The notes under the pieces: model-generated | Told to the model about the DNA's origin: nothing | Seen by the model: the letters and a program-made list of their open reading frames with translations, nothing else | Database searches by the model: none | Shown: positions 1 to 10,439 of the stretch, one piece after another | Layout: every line of letters begins with the position of its first letter | Position numbering within the stretch: the stretch's first letter is position 1 | Translations under genes and position numbers: made by a program | DNA from: Intoshia linei | Taxonomy: Eukaryota > Orthonectida > Rhopaluridae | Reading direction: 5' to 3' | NCBI GenBank assembly: GCA_001642005.1 | Contig: LWCA01000195.1 | Span: 1 to 41,327 of the forward strand | Length of the DNA stretch: 41,327 nt

Positions 1-1578
1 ATGATGACTGGGATTGTATATAAAGATGGAAAACAATATAAATGTTTAAAAGATTGAGATCAGCCATAGAGAGATCTTGGAATTCCATTGACCCCAACCC
101 AAGGTTAATACCTTAATTGCAAGTATGCCTTCTATAATTTTTGAAGTTATTACAAATAAAGGTGGAAGAACTCATTATTAAAGTTATAAAATTATGTTTT
201 AAATAAATTATTGTACTAATTAAATAAAGTATTTTGCTGTAAATTAGAAAGCGTTAGAGCACTTTTGTCGCATATTTTTTTCATTTTCAAATTATAAAAA
301 AAGTATACATAATTACACAATTTAAAATTCGGGGCAATAACTGATATACCATATTGTTTTAGTATTCAAAAAATTAGTAATTTATTTTAGTTCTTCTTAC
401 ATTTCAATATAATACAGGTGCTCTAAGATTTTGTCGGGGGTGTACCTTTTTTTTTAATTAAAATAAGTCCCAGAATTCTAATTATATTTAATTTTATAAT
501 TTTAATAACCTGTGGGCAGTGAATCCATAATACATTTTTTCCTCTTTACAATTAAATTTTGTGACATTATTTTGCCTATAAATTTAAATGATTAATGTAT
601 ATTGAATATTATACAGTCATTACCTTGATAATACACCCTCTTATCAGCGAAAAATGAATTTTAACTACAAAAACTCATTTACTGACTCTTATGATGACAG
701 CCCTGTAAAAAACGTAAATAGTGTTAAATAAATTTATTTTTGCACTTTATGTTGGTACAATGTATTTAATGTTTTAAACATGTAGAATCTACATTGTAGA
801 TTGGAAATAAAGCTAAGGCAGCTAAAATCGCACGACCTGTTTGTTATCAAGTGGACAGTCATTTTGAATTTGCCAATGTGAACAAATATGCATTATAATT
901 TGAATTATGATGTTAATAATCGTTTTATTTTATTTGTATGCTCTTTTCTCTCGTAACTACAAAATGCATCAAGATTTTATTTACGTTATAAAAGCAAAAT
1001 TTTTCTTAGTGTTATGAAATGGAGTATACACATTAGGTTTATTAAACTAAAACTATTATTTACACATTTCAAACACCAGATGCTAATATACATATATATA
1101 TATATNATATATATATATATTTAAAGATATAAAAACCATTATTCTCGTTTTCCAATACATTTCCAGACAACGCAAAGGAATATCCCTCATCATTAACCAC
1201 TGTGCCATATAAAAATTGGTATAAATGTAGCAATGTAAAATCGTGCATTGAAATCAGCTCAGTTAATCAAGTCCAAAAAAAATAAACTAATGACACTAAC
1301 GATTAGTAAAACTTTAATTCGTTTATCGACAATATCCTCCAATTTATTAGGTGTGGATTTGCCTATGGTCATTTGTCAATTTTTAATCGAAAACAATAAA
1401 AATTAAGCCTAAGGAAATAACACAAAACTGTGACAAATTATAAACTAAAATTAAATGTAAAATAAATTTTTAAATTGAAAACATTTGTGTTTATAAATAA
1501 ATTCGTATATGCTATAACGACAGATTACACGTGTAATTGCTCTTTATTTAGTTATACAGATATATTTTAATTCGAGGA
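1..1578. other. Intergenic, no gene recognised
   Basis: AT-rich sequence upstream of the KDEL receptor. The first 57 bases can be read as a short frame ending TGA at 55-57, which might be the 3' end of a gene lying left of the window; I recognise nothing in it. A pair of short inverted motifs (TTAGAGCAC near 255 and GTGCTCTAA near 419, both followed by TTTTGTCG) looks like the remains of a small inverted-repeat element. A TA microsatellite at about 1091-1122 contains a single ambiguous base at 1106. Confidence 0.6.
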
Positions 1579-2850
1579 ATGAACATATTTAGGCTAGTCG
1601 GTGACATGTCACATTTGCTGGCAATATTATTGTTATTATTCAAAATATTTAAAAGTCGCTCTGTAGCAGGTTCACATTATCTGTTTTTAATTACAATATT
1701 TAGGACTATCCGGAAACTGCCAGTTAATGTTTCTGATAGTTTTTGTTACGCGGTACCTTGATATTTTTACAAATTTTGTCTCAATTTATAATTCCTCAAT
1801 GAAAATTGTATTTATCGTATCACTTGGTGTAACTGTTTTTGCAATATATCGAAAATTTCGATCAACATATAATGTAAATCATGATACGTTCCGATCCGAA
1901 ATTTTGAGTACTGTGTATTTAAATTTAAATATAGTCTTATATAGTTATTTGTTCTGCTGGACTAGCTTTCTTGGTCAATTACAAATTTTCATTTTTTGAG
2001 GTAACTTTTAAAAGGTATATACAAGATTAAGACGACATGTTGACTCTTTAGAAATGCTGAAAATTATATCATTTTTTGATGTCCTGTATTTACATATTTT
2101 ATGTTCCATAAAATGGAGAGTATTCTAAGAATACACTTTCAGTAAATTGAGTCATTGGATTGATGTTAAATTACATTAATTGTAATTAAGGCTATAAAAA
2201 AATGGATTAAATTAGAAAAAATTCAAGTAATCGAAACTACTTTCACTGTTTTCTGATTTTTGTTTAAATTTTTCTTTGTGTAATGGGTTTTAGCCTTGAA
2301 AAGTTGAATTCAACTCATTGGACATTGATAGGTTTTTTCAGAGGTCAGCTTTGGATGCAAATTCGGTTATTTTAACAAAAATGTATTTTTTCTTACAAGC
2401 GATCATTTTTTATAGATCCAAAAATTGGAAGGGATTTTTTTTCCAATTGATTCCTTTATCATTTATTATAATATAACATTTAGATACTATGGACTTTTTC
2501 TATATACCTCGAAAGTGTAGCTATTTTACCACAGTTATTCATGATTACGAAAACAGGCGAAGCTGAAACTATCACTAGTCATTATTTGTTTGCTCTCGGG
2601 TCTTATCGAGCATTGTATCTAATTAACTGGGTTTGGCGTTTTATTTCTGAAGGACATTTTGATATTATTGTTGTTGTTGCAGGAATTGTACAAACTTTGC
2701 TATATGCCGACTTTTTCTATCTTTATGTAACCAAAGGTATTTTTTGTCTTATTTTAAAGTACATTTTATATTAATACTATTTTGATAAAGATTTAATATT
2801 AAAATCGAATTTTAGTAATACAAGGTAAAAAATTAGCTTTGCCTGCCTAA
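1579..2850 (+). CDS. KdelR: ER lumen protein-retaining receptor (KDEL receptor)
   Basis: Seven-helix Golgi/ER receptor that binds C-terminal KDEL-type signals in the Golgi and returns escaped ER proteins in COPI vesicles. Exons: 1579-1669, 1704-1907, 1945-2000, 2484-2736, 2816-2850, total 639 nt or 212 aa, exactly the usual family length. Splicing restores an unbroken alignment: start [16 protein letters not shown], then [62 protein letters not shown], and the C-terminus GKKLALPA with the lysines of the retrograde-transport signal. The aspartate of ADFFYLY, needed for retrieval in the family, is present. Introns 1 and 2 are only 34 and 37 bp; intron 1 has an unusual GTTCAC donor. The gene converges on OSGEP, with stops 106 bp apart. 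Identity is very secure; exon borders rest on frame and alignment. Confidence 0.96.
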
Positions 2851-2956
2851 ATGATCTACTTATTACGTTTATAAATTGTTTTAAATTGAATACATTTTCA
2901 TATTTCTATTTTGTTTATGGATAATCTAAATTCATGTTACTATTGCAGTTAATTGT
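2851..2956. other. 106-bp spacer between convergent stop codons
   Basis: Spacer between the KDEL receptor stop and the OSGEP stop on opposite strands. It also contains the only room for an alternative OSGEP C-terminal exon: an acceptor-like site read on the minus strand lies near 2910. The 3' ends of the two transcripts probably overlap. Confidence 0.6.
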
Positions 2957-5900
2957 TTACTTTTCTACTATTCCAGATTCACTCCATTTAGTTGGTCCAT
3001 ATTTTTTGTATTGTTGTAGACCCGATCTAAAAAATAAAAATGATAATATATTCATTCGCAATTGTGATCTAAGAGAGTTTCAAAAAAACATTTTTTTGTT
3101 AAATTTATGAGATGATTTTCGAGGATTTATTTACATCAATTCACTATAAAAGTACTGAATTTTATATGGAAATTTAATTAAATTAGTGGAATATGTTTGT
3201 TTAGTTATTCTACTACGAAAAATTACAATGCAATCATAACTCCACTATCTATGGAATAATTTTTATTGAATTCAAACACTACTGAACAGTTGTCCTTGGC
3301 CATTGATGTCATCATATCTTGTAATCGTTTATTTTCTAAGAAAATTAATTATTTTTATTTTTTTGGATTAAATTTTAATTTAAAAATACCTGATATTTGT
3401 CCTATTATTAAGATTTGATTGGCTTGTGCATCTAACATAGCTTTTTCTAAATAATAATGAAAAGGTGTGATATGATTAGGTTGAATAATTTAAAATTGAA
3501 TATACAGAATGTAAAGGATACATTTAAATCGGATAACCTATTACCTGTAATTTCCACAATTATCGATAATACAGCTTCTTGGAATGATAAGCAAATATCC
3601 TCAATCTTTATGGATGCATTATTAATCAGGTTCTGAAATTATTAATGAACCCATAAAATAAATAAAATTGAATACATGGTAATTATTATATTATTAATAT
3701 AATTGGAATTTATCGTTTTCCATAGGGTACAAATTCCTTTTCCTTCACTTGTATAAAATTGAATGTCTGTGTGCTACAATTTACAGTTTGTTAATTAAAA
3801 AACTAAGAGTCTTAGAATTTAAAAAATCCAATTTCTAATACAGTTTTCTAGAGTGAAGTTTTATCGAAAATGTTAATTTCAGCAATTGAGTCCTACATGG
3901 TCAAAAACCCAATTAACAATTTTTTTTGATTCAACAATTAAAATCAGCCCTAGAATTAACTGAAAATGTATGTCTGTCAGTTTGTCAGAAATGTAGTTTT
4001 AAAAACACCAATTAGCAATACAGAGCTATTCTAATAGTGTTTACTACATACTGGATAGTTTTATCTAGTAAATAATGAAGTTTTATCACAAATTTGATTT
4101 TCAGTAATTGAGTCCAGGGCAAAAAACCAACTTATTCTTTTTGTAAATAAAATGAGTCCTATAAATTTACAAAACATTAATTCTGGAACGCGTTTTAAAA
4201 GCATTAACACTATCGTTAATCTCAACCTAAGAAACTTAAAACTTAATGGTCCAAACCACAAATGACCCTTTTATTTACCAATCAAATTAAAAATCAAAAG
4301 TCTTAGAATTTAAAAAAATCACAGTTATTTCCAGTTAGCCTGTACAAAAAATTAAATCTCACAAATTGACGTTTTTACGGGCAAAAAAGCACTTTAGCAT
4401 TACATTTTTTATTTGATTCCTATATTATTAAAGCAAAAAATATTCAATAAATACCCGTAATAGTCCTAGAATTAAAAAAGATCTGGGTCACATGAATTTT
4501 CCAAAAAATGTGAAAAATTATTGTATTGCCAGAAATAATAAATAAATGAGTTATTAATTTGTTTTACGTAGTTACAATGAAGCATAATCTATTTTAATAT
4601 ATTTTACGTAGATCCAATAACTTTTAAGCTAAGTTTAAAAACTGATTAAAATTGTAATAATTATGTAATTTTTGAAATCACCTTAATACCTTCATTTTAA
4701 AAATACTTTTAAAACTTATTAGTCTACAATTTGAATTATATTACAAATTTAAATTAATAATTCATAAAAAATATCATGGATACTAATAATTTCAAATATT
4801 CTTTTTGAGTATAAATTAATTTATCCATATTATCAATCACAAAATGAAATCACGAGATATGATAAATTGGAATACAATTTTTTGTATGAATGAATCTTTC
4901 GATAATACAATGTGGAAATTACAGAGATTCCAAAATTCTCAAACGTTCAACTGTGAGAACGTATACATGTAGAAATAATAACTGCAACTGCAAAGTACGT
5001 TCAATAACGACACTAACTTCGACTATATCATAGGAATGTAATAATGACATAAATTAGTTAAATATATTTCGTAATTGATTTAATTGTACTTCCATTTTCG
5101 AAACAGTCAAATTGTAAATAAAACTACTTAATTTTTTCATTACATAAAAATTTCCTCGATTTGTAAAAATTTTCAACATGTTAATTTTGTGTTTAACCCA
5201 TTGGACTAACCCGATTGTCAGACTTTTAAATTAAATATAAAATCCTAAATAGACCTTAATTTAATTAATACATAATGAATCTAGATATCTTGTTCATTAT
5301 CGACAATAAAGGTGATTTTTAAATTTCGAACAAATTTGTGAAACGGTTTAAATTATCCAAAAAAGAACAAACTATTATAATTTTTTAAGTGGCTAACGTA
5401 CTTAACAAAAATTCCATTCCTTAAAAAATTGTTTTGGTTGCGACAATACATTAAATTTAATAAAAACAGATTTATTTATAAATAACAATATTTACTCTTT
5501 CAAATATTTTGAGCACTTTCACTTTCATTACTTTCAAAAAAATTTTTTGCAATATAGGTAATTAATATTATTCTTTTTATAAATTTCAACTAGATGCGTC
5601 AAATAAATATTCAAAAGCGCGAATTAGTTGTCACATATTTCAATAGAGGGTATACCCAAGTAAAAATTGCTAGAGAGCTTTCCGTATCCAGACGTGCAGT
5701 TCAAGAAATAATTAAAAAGCACCAAAAAGGTCTACCTCTAATTAATCGATTTAAAAATGGAAGACCAAGAAAAATGTCAGTCAGGGAGGATCGTTTATTA
5801 GAAATTAAAGCAAAATCAAACTTTTCTTGACTGCTAATGAGCTGCGAAATTCGATACCATCGGGTTCACAAGTTAGTCTCGGTACTGTTAAACGTTCTCA

Positions 5901-8900
5901 AAGACGTAGCGGTTTATTTTGACGCATTGCAGTGAAAAAGCCTTATCTGACAACCTTGCACAAGAGAAAGAGATTGAAGTGGTGCCAAAACCGTCGAGTC
6001 TGGTCTGAGCATGATTGGAATTTTGTCGTTTATAGCGATGAAACCAAGATAAATCTAAACTTTAGAGCCAGGAGGTATATAAGACGGCGAAAAAATACTA
6101 GATATAGATTTTCATATGTCCACCCCACTGTCATTCTCTCCATTTTATATGATCTGGGGTGCGATTATGCAGAACGGAAAGAGATTGCTTGTTCGATACT
6201 TTAATCGCGTTAATTTGCATGAATATTGTAATATTCTGAAACGTTATATGTGCGAAATGCATGAGACAAGATATATTCTACAACAAGATGGTGCTTCGTC
6301 TCATACATCACGATTAACGAGTCAATGGATACAAAGTCAACATCTAAATATGCTACCAAATTGGCCGCCACAGAGTCCAGATTTAAATATAATTGAAAAT
6401 CTTTGGAGTGAATTGAAGAAAAGGATGCGTCAACGATCTCAAAATTTGGAGTCACTATGGAGAATAACAAAGGAAGAATTCTATAAAATACCTAACGATT
6501 ATATCCAAAATCTTTATGAGTCTATTCCGAGAAGATTAGATGACGTATTTTCAGTAAATGGCGGAAATACCAAGTACTGACATTATTAAACCTTTTTAAA
6601 TTTAATTTATTTAATTATGTCCTTTTATCATAAAATTAATCACGGGTGCTATAAACATATGAACGACTAAAATTATTACAATTTAATATCATAATTGTCA
6701 TATCTAATAATTATCTAACAGTCTTGAAATTTAATTCATAACTTCCGATCATATTTACATTCCCTGAAATATAAAATAAATTAAACAAAAACACTTATTA
6801 ATAAAATAATTAACGATTTTATAAGGTGCTCAAAACATATGGACGGGTCTGTAGCTTAAAATTAAATGGACACCCATAAATAAATAATTATTAATTTATA
6901 ATGTTAATAAAAAACTACAAACCTGTAAACTGCACAGTGTTCCAGATAAATAAAAATAAAAACCATTTATCATGTATGGCAATAAAATTAAATCTGTCCC
7001 TTTTTTAGAAAGTTCTTCAATGGTTGCACCAAGATATTCTTCTTTATCGTAAAATTTTAGATATTTTGACATTTTCAAGTAAGCTTCTTCTATACTAATA
7101 TCCAAAGAAGATCCTATAATTTTGTATTTATCATCTTTTTTAACCATTATCTATAATTTGAATCAATATATAGTTATTTTAACGCAATATAAAATAATGT
7201 ACAATTGTACGTTTAGAAGGGAAACGATAAATAAGTCAATTTTTATAATAAAAAAATTATATATTATGAACATTTTTTACCAAACTGTCCATCCGGAATT
7301 TTCAGATTATTTTTTTAAAGATTTTGTATAGATTAAAGATAGGTTTTTTTTATTTATTTGATTACTTTGAAAATTCCTTGTAATGTTTGGTAAAAAATGT
7401 TCATAATATATAATTTTGATATTATGAAAATTAATACTTATTTAGTCTTAATCTAAAAAGTCCCTTCAAGGGTTAGATTAAAAAAAATCTTAAAATCCCC
7501 TTTAAGGTTTACTAAAAAAATAATGTGAAAATTCCTTTTTGACAGTATAGTAAAAAATATGTTAATAATATATAATTTCATATTATAAAAATTGAGACTT
7601 ATTTACTAAAATCGTTTAGAATCTCTATATAAAATAATAATTAACATAAAATGCAATATACAATGTAGTCTACATATATTCAACTTGTATTTATACCTGT
7701 GAGAATTTTCCACACAGATAAACAACCACGCAATTTTCAACTTTGCTGTAAAATTCACTTGCTTTTATGTCTAAAAATTATTTATAAGGTTCTTACTATA
7801 ATTTACGAGCATAAGCGTGGTTTACAACAACAATTGGTTTATTCCACATTTGAGCCAGCATTCTCATTACTACTGCTAAATCACTAAGACAAGATACAGT
7901 GCCAGGTCCTAAGATATCATTTTTTGTAAATTATATCCTTAGTTATATAATAAGTTAGCAATATTTGTTTGTGTGTGTATGTGTGTGTTACCGTTTATTT
8001 CAATAAATACCAGTCTTAGAATTTTATAAAGTCCACATTTCAATTACAGTTTTTTCCGGGTGTTAGCAAAATAAATTTCAACCGCCCAAACTAACATCTT
8101 ACGGGTTAAAAAGCCCAGTTGTCCTTTTTTTTTGAAAATGACAAAATAGGTTTTTATAATTTTATTTTTTCAGAATTTGTTATTTATGACAATTTTTAGG
8201 ATTGGACTGTTTTTTAATATTATACACACATTATGTCTAATAAGTTAAAAAAATGGGATAACAATTATTTACAAAGAACAGATGAAAAGGTACATGTATA
8301 ATTATTGACGCAATAGTGACAAAAATACCGTTGGAAAAACAAATGATATCTATATCTTGATATTGTAGATTTGATTCAGTCAAGCACTGTCTAATTAAAG
8401 GCAAAACATTTTTACGATGGTGAGTTGCGATAAAGTATGGATAATAATCTATTTAATTTAATATAATAATATAAATAAAGTATATTACAGGTTGATCCAA
8501 TAATCCAACTTGTTTATATTAATCAGACATATTTAGGTTAGCATATACTGACATACCCACATGTTTTACGTGTCGTGTCAAGTTAGAATAGGATCCAAAA
8601 TTTAAAAAAATTTGAAACCCTGAGAATCTTATAAGTTAGAAGCAATATATAATAATGTACTATGTAGTATGTAGTATGTAAAAAAAATAAAAATAATTCA
8701 AAACCAAATATAATAAAATAATTTTTTTTAATTATTACCACTCTATATTGAGTCAGTTACTGCATATTATATTCAATTTAGTGTTTATTATACAGTAGTC
8801 CAATTCCTGATGAACGAATTATTTAAATTCTAAATTACAAAAATGCTGTTAATTTATGTGGGTTTTGATGATTTAATCACATAATTAATATACTGCTTTA

Positions 8901-9879
8901 CTTACACTGTGTCAGTCACAGAAAATTAAATATCTGTCTTTCTGTGTGTGTTACTGTTTAATTATAAAATAAAATCCTACAATTTAAAAAATTCCAATTT
9001 CTAATAGTTTTTCGAAGATCATATTTTATCGCAAATTTCATTTTCTAAAATTGAATTCGTCAGGGTCAAAAACTGAAATTACCCTTTTTTTAAAATAAAA
9101 TGATTCCTAGAATGCGTTTTAAAATCATTATATAGTAATTGTAAATTAATGAATGTATTTTGTGGCATCTATACATGCAATTGTGATGTAAGGATAAAAA
9201 ATAAAATTAAATGTAAATAATTTACTTTAAATTAAAAGGCAATGTCAAATGACCGGTCCATGGTGAAAAAAGTGTGGGAACAACTTCTCAAAGGATTGGT
9301 AATAATGAATAGTAACATTTTCTTGAATTTATTTTTTGGTAGAATTAAAACAATTCGCCATCAGTAAAGCTAGATGCTGTTTGTACGAAGTACATAACAG
9401 TCAAGCTAGTATTATATAATACGCAATATTATAGCAAATGAAACTTTTAAATCTTTATTTGAGTCGTAAACATATATTTTAAGCTTAAATTGCATTTAAA
9501 AATTTTGCAGAAAAACGTAAATCAAAATTTCTCTTAATTTTTATCAAAATTGAAGATAGTCAGGTTACTACTACTATATGGCTTTTCACATGGAATTACC
9601 CATAGATAATAAAATCTAAATTTTTATCTTTTTTCATTATTTTTAGTTGTAAATTTTTATCAAATTGTTGAAGAAATGACTTGAAATATATGTTGATAAA
9701 ATCAAAATATTATTCAACTTCTGACCTTATTTGGACCATCCTGGTGTATATAAGACAATTATACCTTGATAATCAGGACTTTCAAAATACTTGCTTTTAT
9801 TAATTAAAACTTTATTGTCGTCTATGATTCCTACAGATAAAAGATATCCATATCCTTCAATTCCAAGTGAAATCACCAT
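2957..9879 (-). CDS. OSGEP: OSGEP/Kae1-like tRNA threonylcarbamoyladenosine (t6A) synthase subunit, highly diverged
   Basis: Kae1/OSGEP is the catalytic ASKHA-fold subunit of the KEOPS complex, which transfers threonylcarbamoyl to A37 of ANN-decoding tRNAs. Nine exons, read high to low: 9879-9765, 8448-8329, 7908-7807, 7770-7697, 7150-6923, 3632-3545, 3446-3390, 3335-3227, 3026-2957; 963 nt, 320 aa (human about 335). All phases agree. Recognisable blocks: MVISLGIEGYGYLLSVGIID, ATHHRKNVLPLI, LAQMWNKPIVVVNHAYAHI, KYKIIGSSLDIS, ATIEELSKKG, EDICLSFQEAVLSIIVEIT, NKRLQDMMTSM, YSIDSGVMIA. The metal ligands H-x3-H, Tyr (VVVYLCG) and Asp (IDSG) are kept. The nucleotide loops are not: SGGNT reads CGKFS, GGVGCN reads GQISEN, and the N-terminal GxEGSAN reads GIEGYGY. 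The last exon is uncertain: a GT two bases before the stop could splice to a further short exon toward 2900. It may be a fast-evolving orthologue or a diverged paralogue. Confidence 0.85.
3765..4470 (+). repeat. Dispersed repeat (family A) fragment in OSGEP intron 5
   Basis: Contains repeated modules of about 90-120 bp with the pattern GGTCAAAAACCCAATTA...CCTTTTTTT...GAGTCCTAGAATTTAAAAAA...CCAATTTCTAATACAGTTTT. The same modules recur near 7941-8280, 8930-9430, 10440-11925, 35130-35340 and, inverted, 24670-24900. No coding capacity seen. Confidence 0.7.
5500..6850 (+). mobile_element. Tc1-like transposon, decayed
   Basis: A transposase reading frame flanked by related motifs: TTTTGAGCAC near 5508 on the left, and its inverse GTGCTCAAAACATATGGACG near 6824 on the right. 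A second right-hand copy in the same orientation, GTGCTATAAACATATGAACG near 6646, lies about 178 bp inward, as expected for the IR/DR type of terminal repeat. The outer left repeat was not found, so the left boundary is approximate. The element sits in intron 5 of OSGEP, with its own coding strand opposite to the host gene. Confidence 0.75.
5594..6580 (+). pseudogene. Tc1-like DDE transposase, broken
   Basis: Encodes the cut-and-paste transposase of a Tc1/mariner element. The N-terminal helix-turn-helix is intact (residues about 15-45, GYTQVKIARELSVSRRAVQE) and followed by a GRPRK hook-like stretch. The catalytic core is recognisable: YSDET for the first Asp, QQDGASSH for the second and SPDLNIIENLW for the Glu, with 35 residues between second Asp and Glu by my count (DD35E-like rather than DD34E). 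There are three lesions: a frameshift at about 5820-5832, an in-frame TGA at about 5921-5923, and a second frameshift at about 6120-6150 just before MIWGAI. The protein is therefore dead in this copy. Confidence 0.9.
7230..7607. repeat. Three-arm inverted/direct repeat in OSGEP intron 4
   Basis: Positions 7255-7285 and 7385-7415 are perfect reverse complements (31 bp). With mismatches the stem extends to 7230-7285 and 7385-7442, enclosing a 99-bp loop. A third, diverged copy of the right arm lies at about 7543-7607 in direct orientation. Between arms two and three are motifs such as CCCTTCAAGGGTTAG that resemble the 30-bp units of the foldback-like repeat at 27.1 kb. Probably a non-autonomous foldback or MITE remnant. 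Confidence 0.75.
7941..8280 (+). repeat. Dispersed repeat (family A), 5' part
   Basis: Starts with TTATATAATAAGTTAGC and a TG-rich run, like the start of the longer copy at about 10440. It shares long near-identical blocks with 10550-10660 (ACAGTTTTTTCCGGG..., CATCTTACGGGT...) and with 11514-11650 (GACAATTTTTAGGATTGGAC...). It lies in OSGEP intron 2 between exons 2 and 3. Confidence 0.75.
8930..9430 (+). repeat. Dispersed repeat (family A), 3' part
   Basis: Begins with a TG-rich stretch and module sequence, and ends with GCTGTTTGTACGAAGTACAT and AACAGTCAAGCTAG, closely matching 11870-11905. Ends TAGTATTATATAATA, an inverse match to the start of the copy at 7941, suggesting short terminal inverted repeats. 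It lies in OSGEP intron 1. Confidence 0.75.
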
Positions 9880-10047
9880 TTATTGTTTTCTAATTGTAAT
9901 AAAGTTTTTGGTATTTTTATTAGTCATTATTATTTACTTGATGCTTTTATTCAAATCTATTTAAATAATTTTTGTTAATCAACATTTGAACATTAAAACT
10001 ATGCGTGTTGTAACATTTGAAATTAGTTAGCATTTCTATATATATAG

Positions 10048-10090
10048 GGTGTCACACCTATCTAAGAATCAAGATAATTAGAACAAGTCT
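10048..10090. repeat. Short repeat shared with 40830-40870
   Basis: GTGTCACACC, then AAGAATCAAG and AATTAG in the same order and spacing, recur near 40830 (about 30 of 40 bases alike). Both copies lie beside a coding-like minus-strand stretch (10122-10353 and 40561-40758). They may be two fragments of one unidentified mobile or duplicated sequence. Confidence 0.5.
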
Positions 10091-10121
10091 AAGATTAGTT
10101 AAATTAAAACAATTAAGAAAG

Positions 10122-10353
10122 AACTTACCCTTCGGGTTCGTGGAACTCAACAAACTCGTATGTAAAGTGAAAATTCGCACTAGGCATGTCTAGCTATTCT
10201 TCACTATCTATTATTTCAAAATGGGTACATGTGACAGATTTTTCATATACAATATTTTCTGTCCACAGTAGTACACCAGATTTGAGACTGGACATTGTTT
10301 TCATATTAGATAAAGCGATCAGAATAAAAACGTGCTATTCGTCTATATATACA
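10122..10353 (-). pseudogene. Unrecognised coding-like stretch with one in-frame stop
   Basis: Read on the minus strand, one frame runs from about 10353 to 10122 with a single TAG at about 10195, and then reaches a canonical donor (GTAAGT at about 10121-10116). Residues are typical of real protein rather than AT noise (for example SGVLLWTENIVYE and FTYEFVEFHEPE). I do not recognise the family. It could be a pseudogene exon, part of a transposon, or a chance frame; I infer a decayed exon. Confidence 0.35.
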
Positions 10354-10439
10354 TCATATAGTACTTTATATTAGAGAATGTTTAGCCATAGAACTAGATT
10401 TAATTTTTATAATAAAAATTTTCATACCTTGATATGTAT

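Noticed and set aside
1704-1999. A 90-aa protein starting within KdelR exon 2 and running to 1999
   Set aside because: The last part reads through a 37-bp intron in the wrong frame; splicing 1907 to 1945 restores the KDEL receptor alignment.
6210-6470. 86-codon minus-strand frame
   Set aside because: Antisense of the Tc1-like transposase catalytic core.
7800-7830. Apparent loss of the second metal-binding His in OSGEP (VNHAYARK then stop)
   Set aside because: This comes from reading through a 36-bp intron. Splicing at 7807/7806 to 7771/7770 gives VNHAYAHIKAS, restoring the H-x3-H motif.
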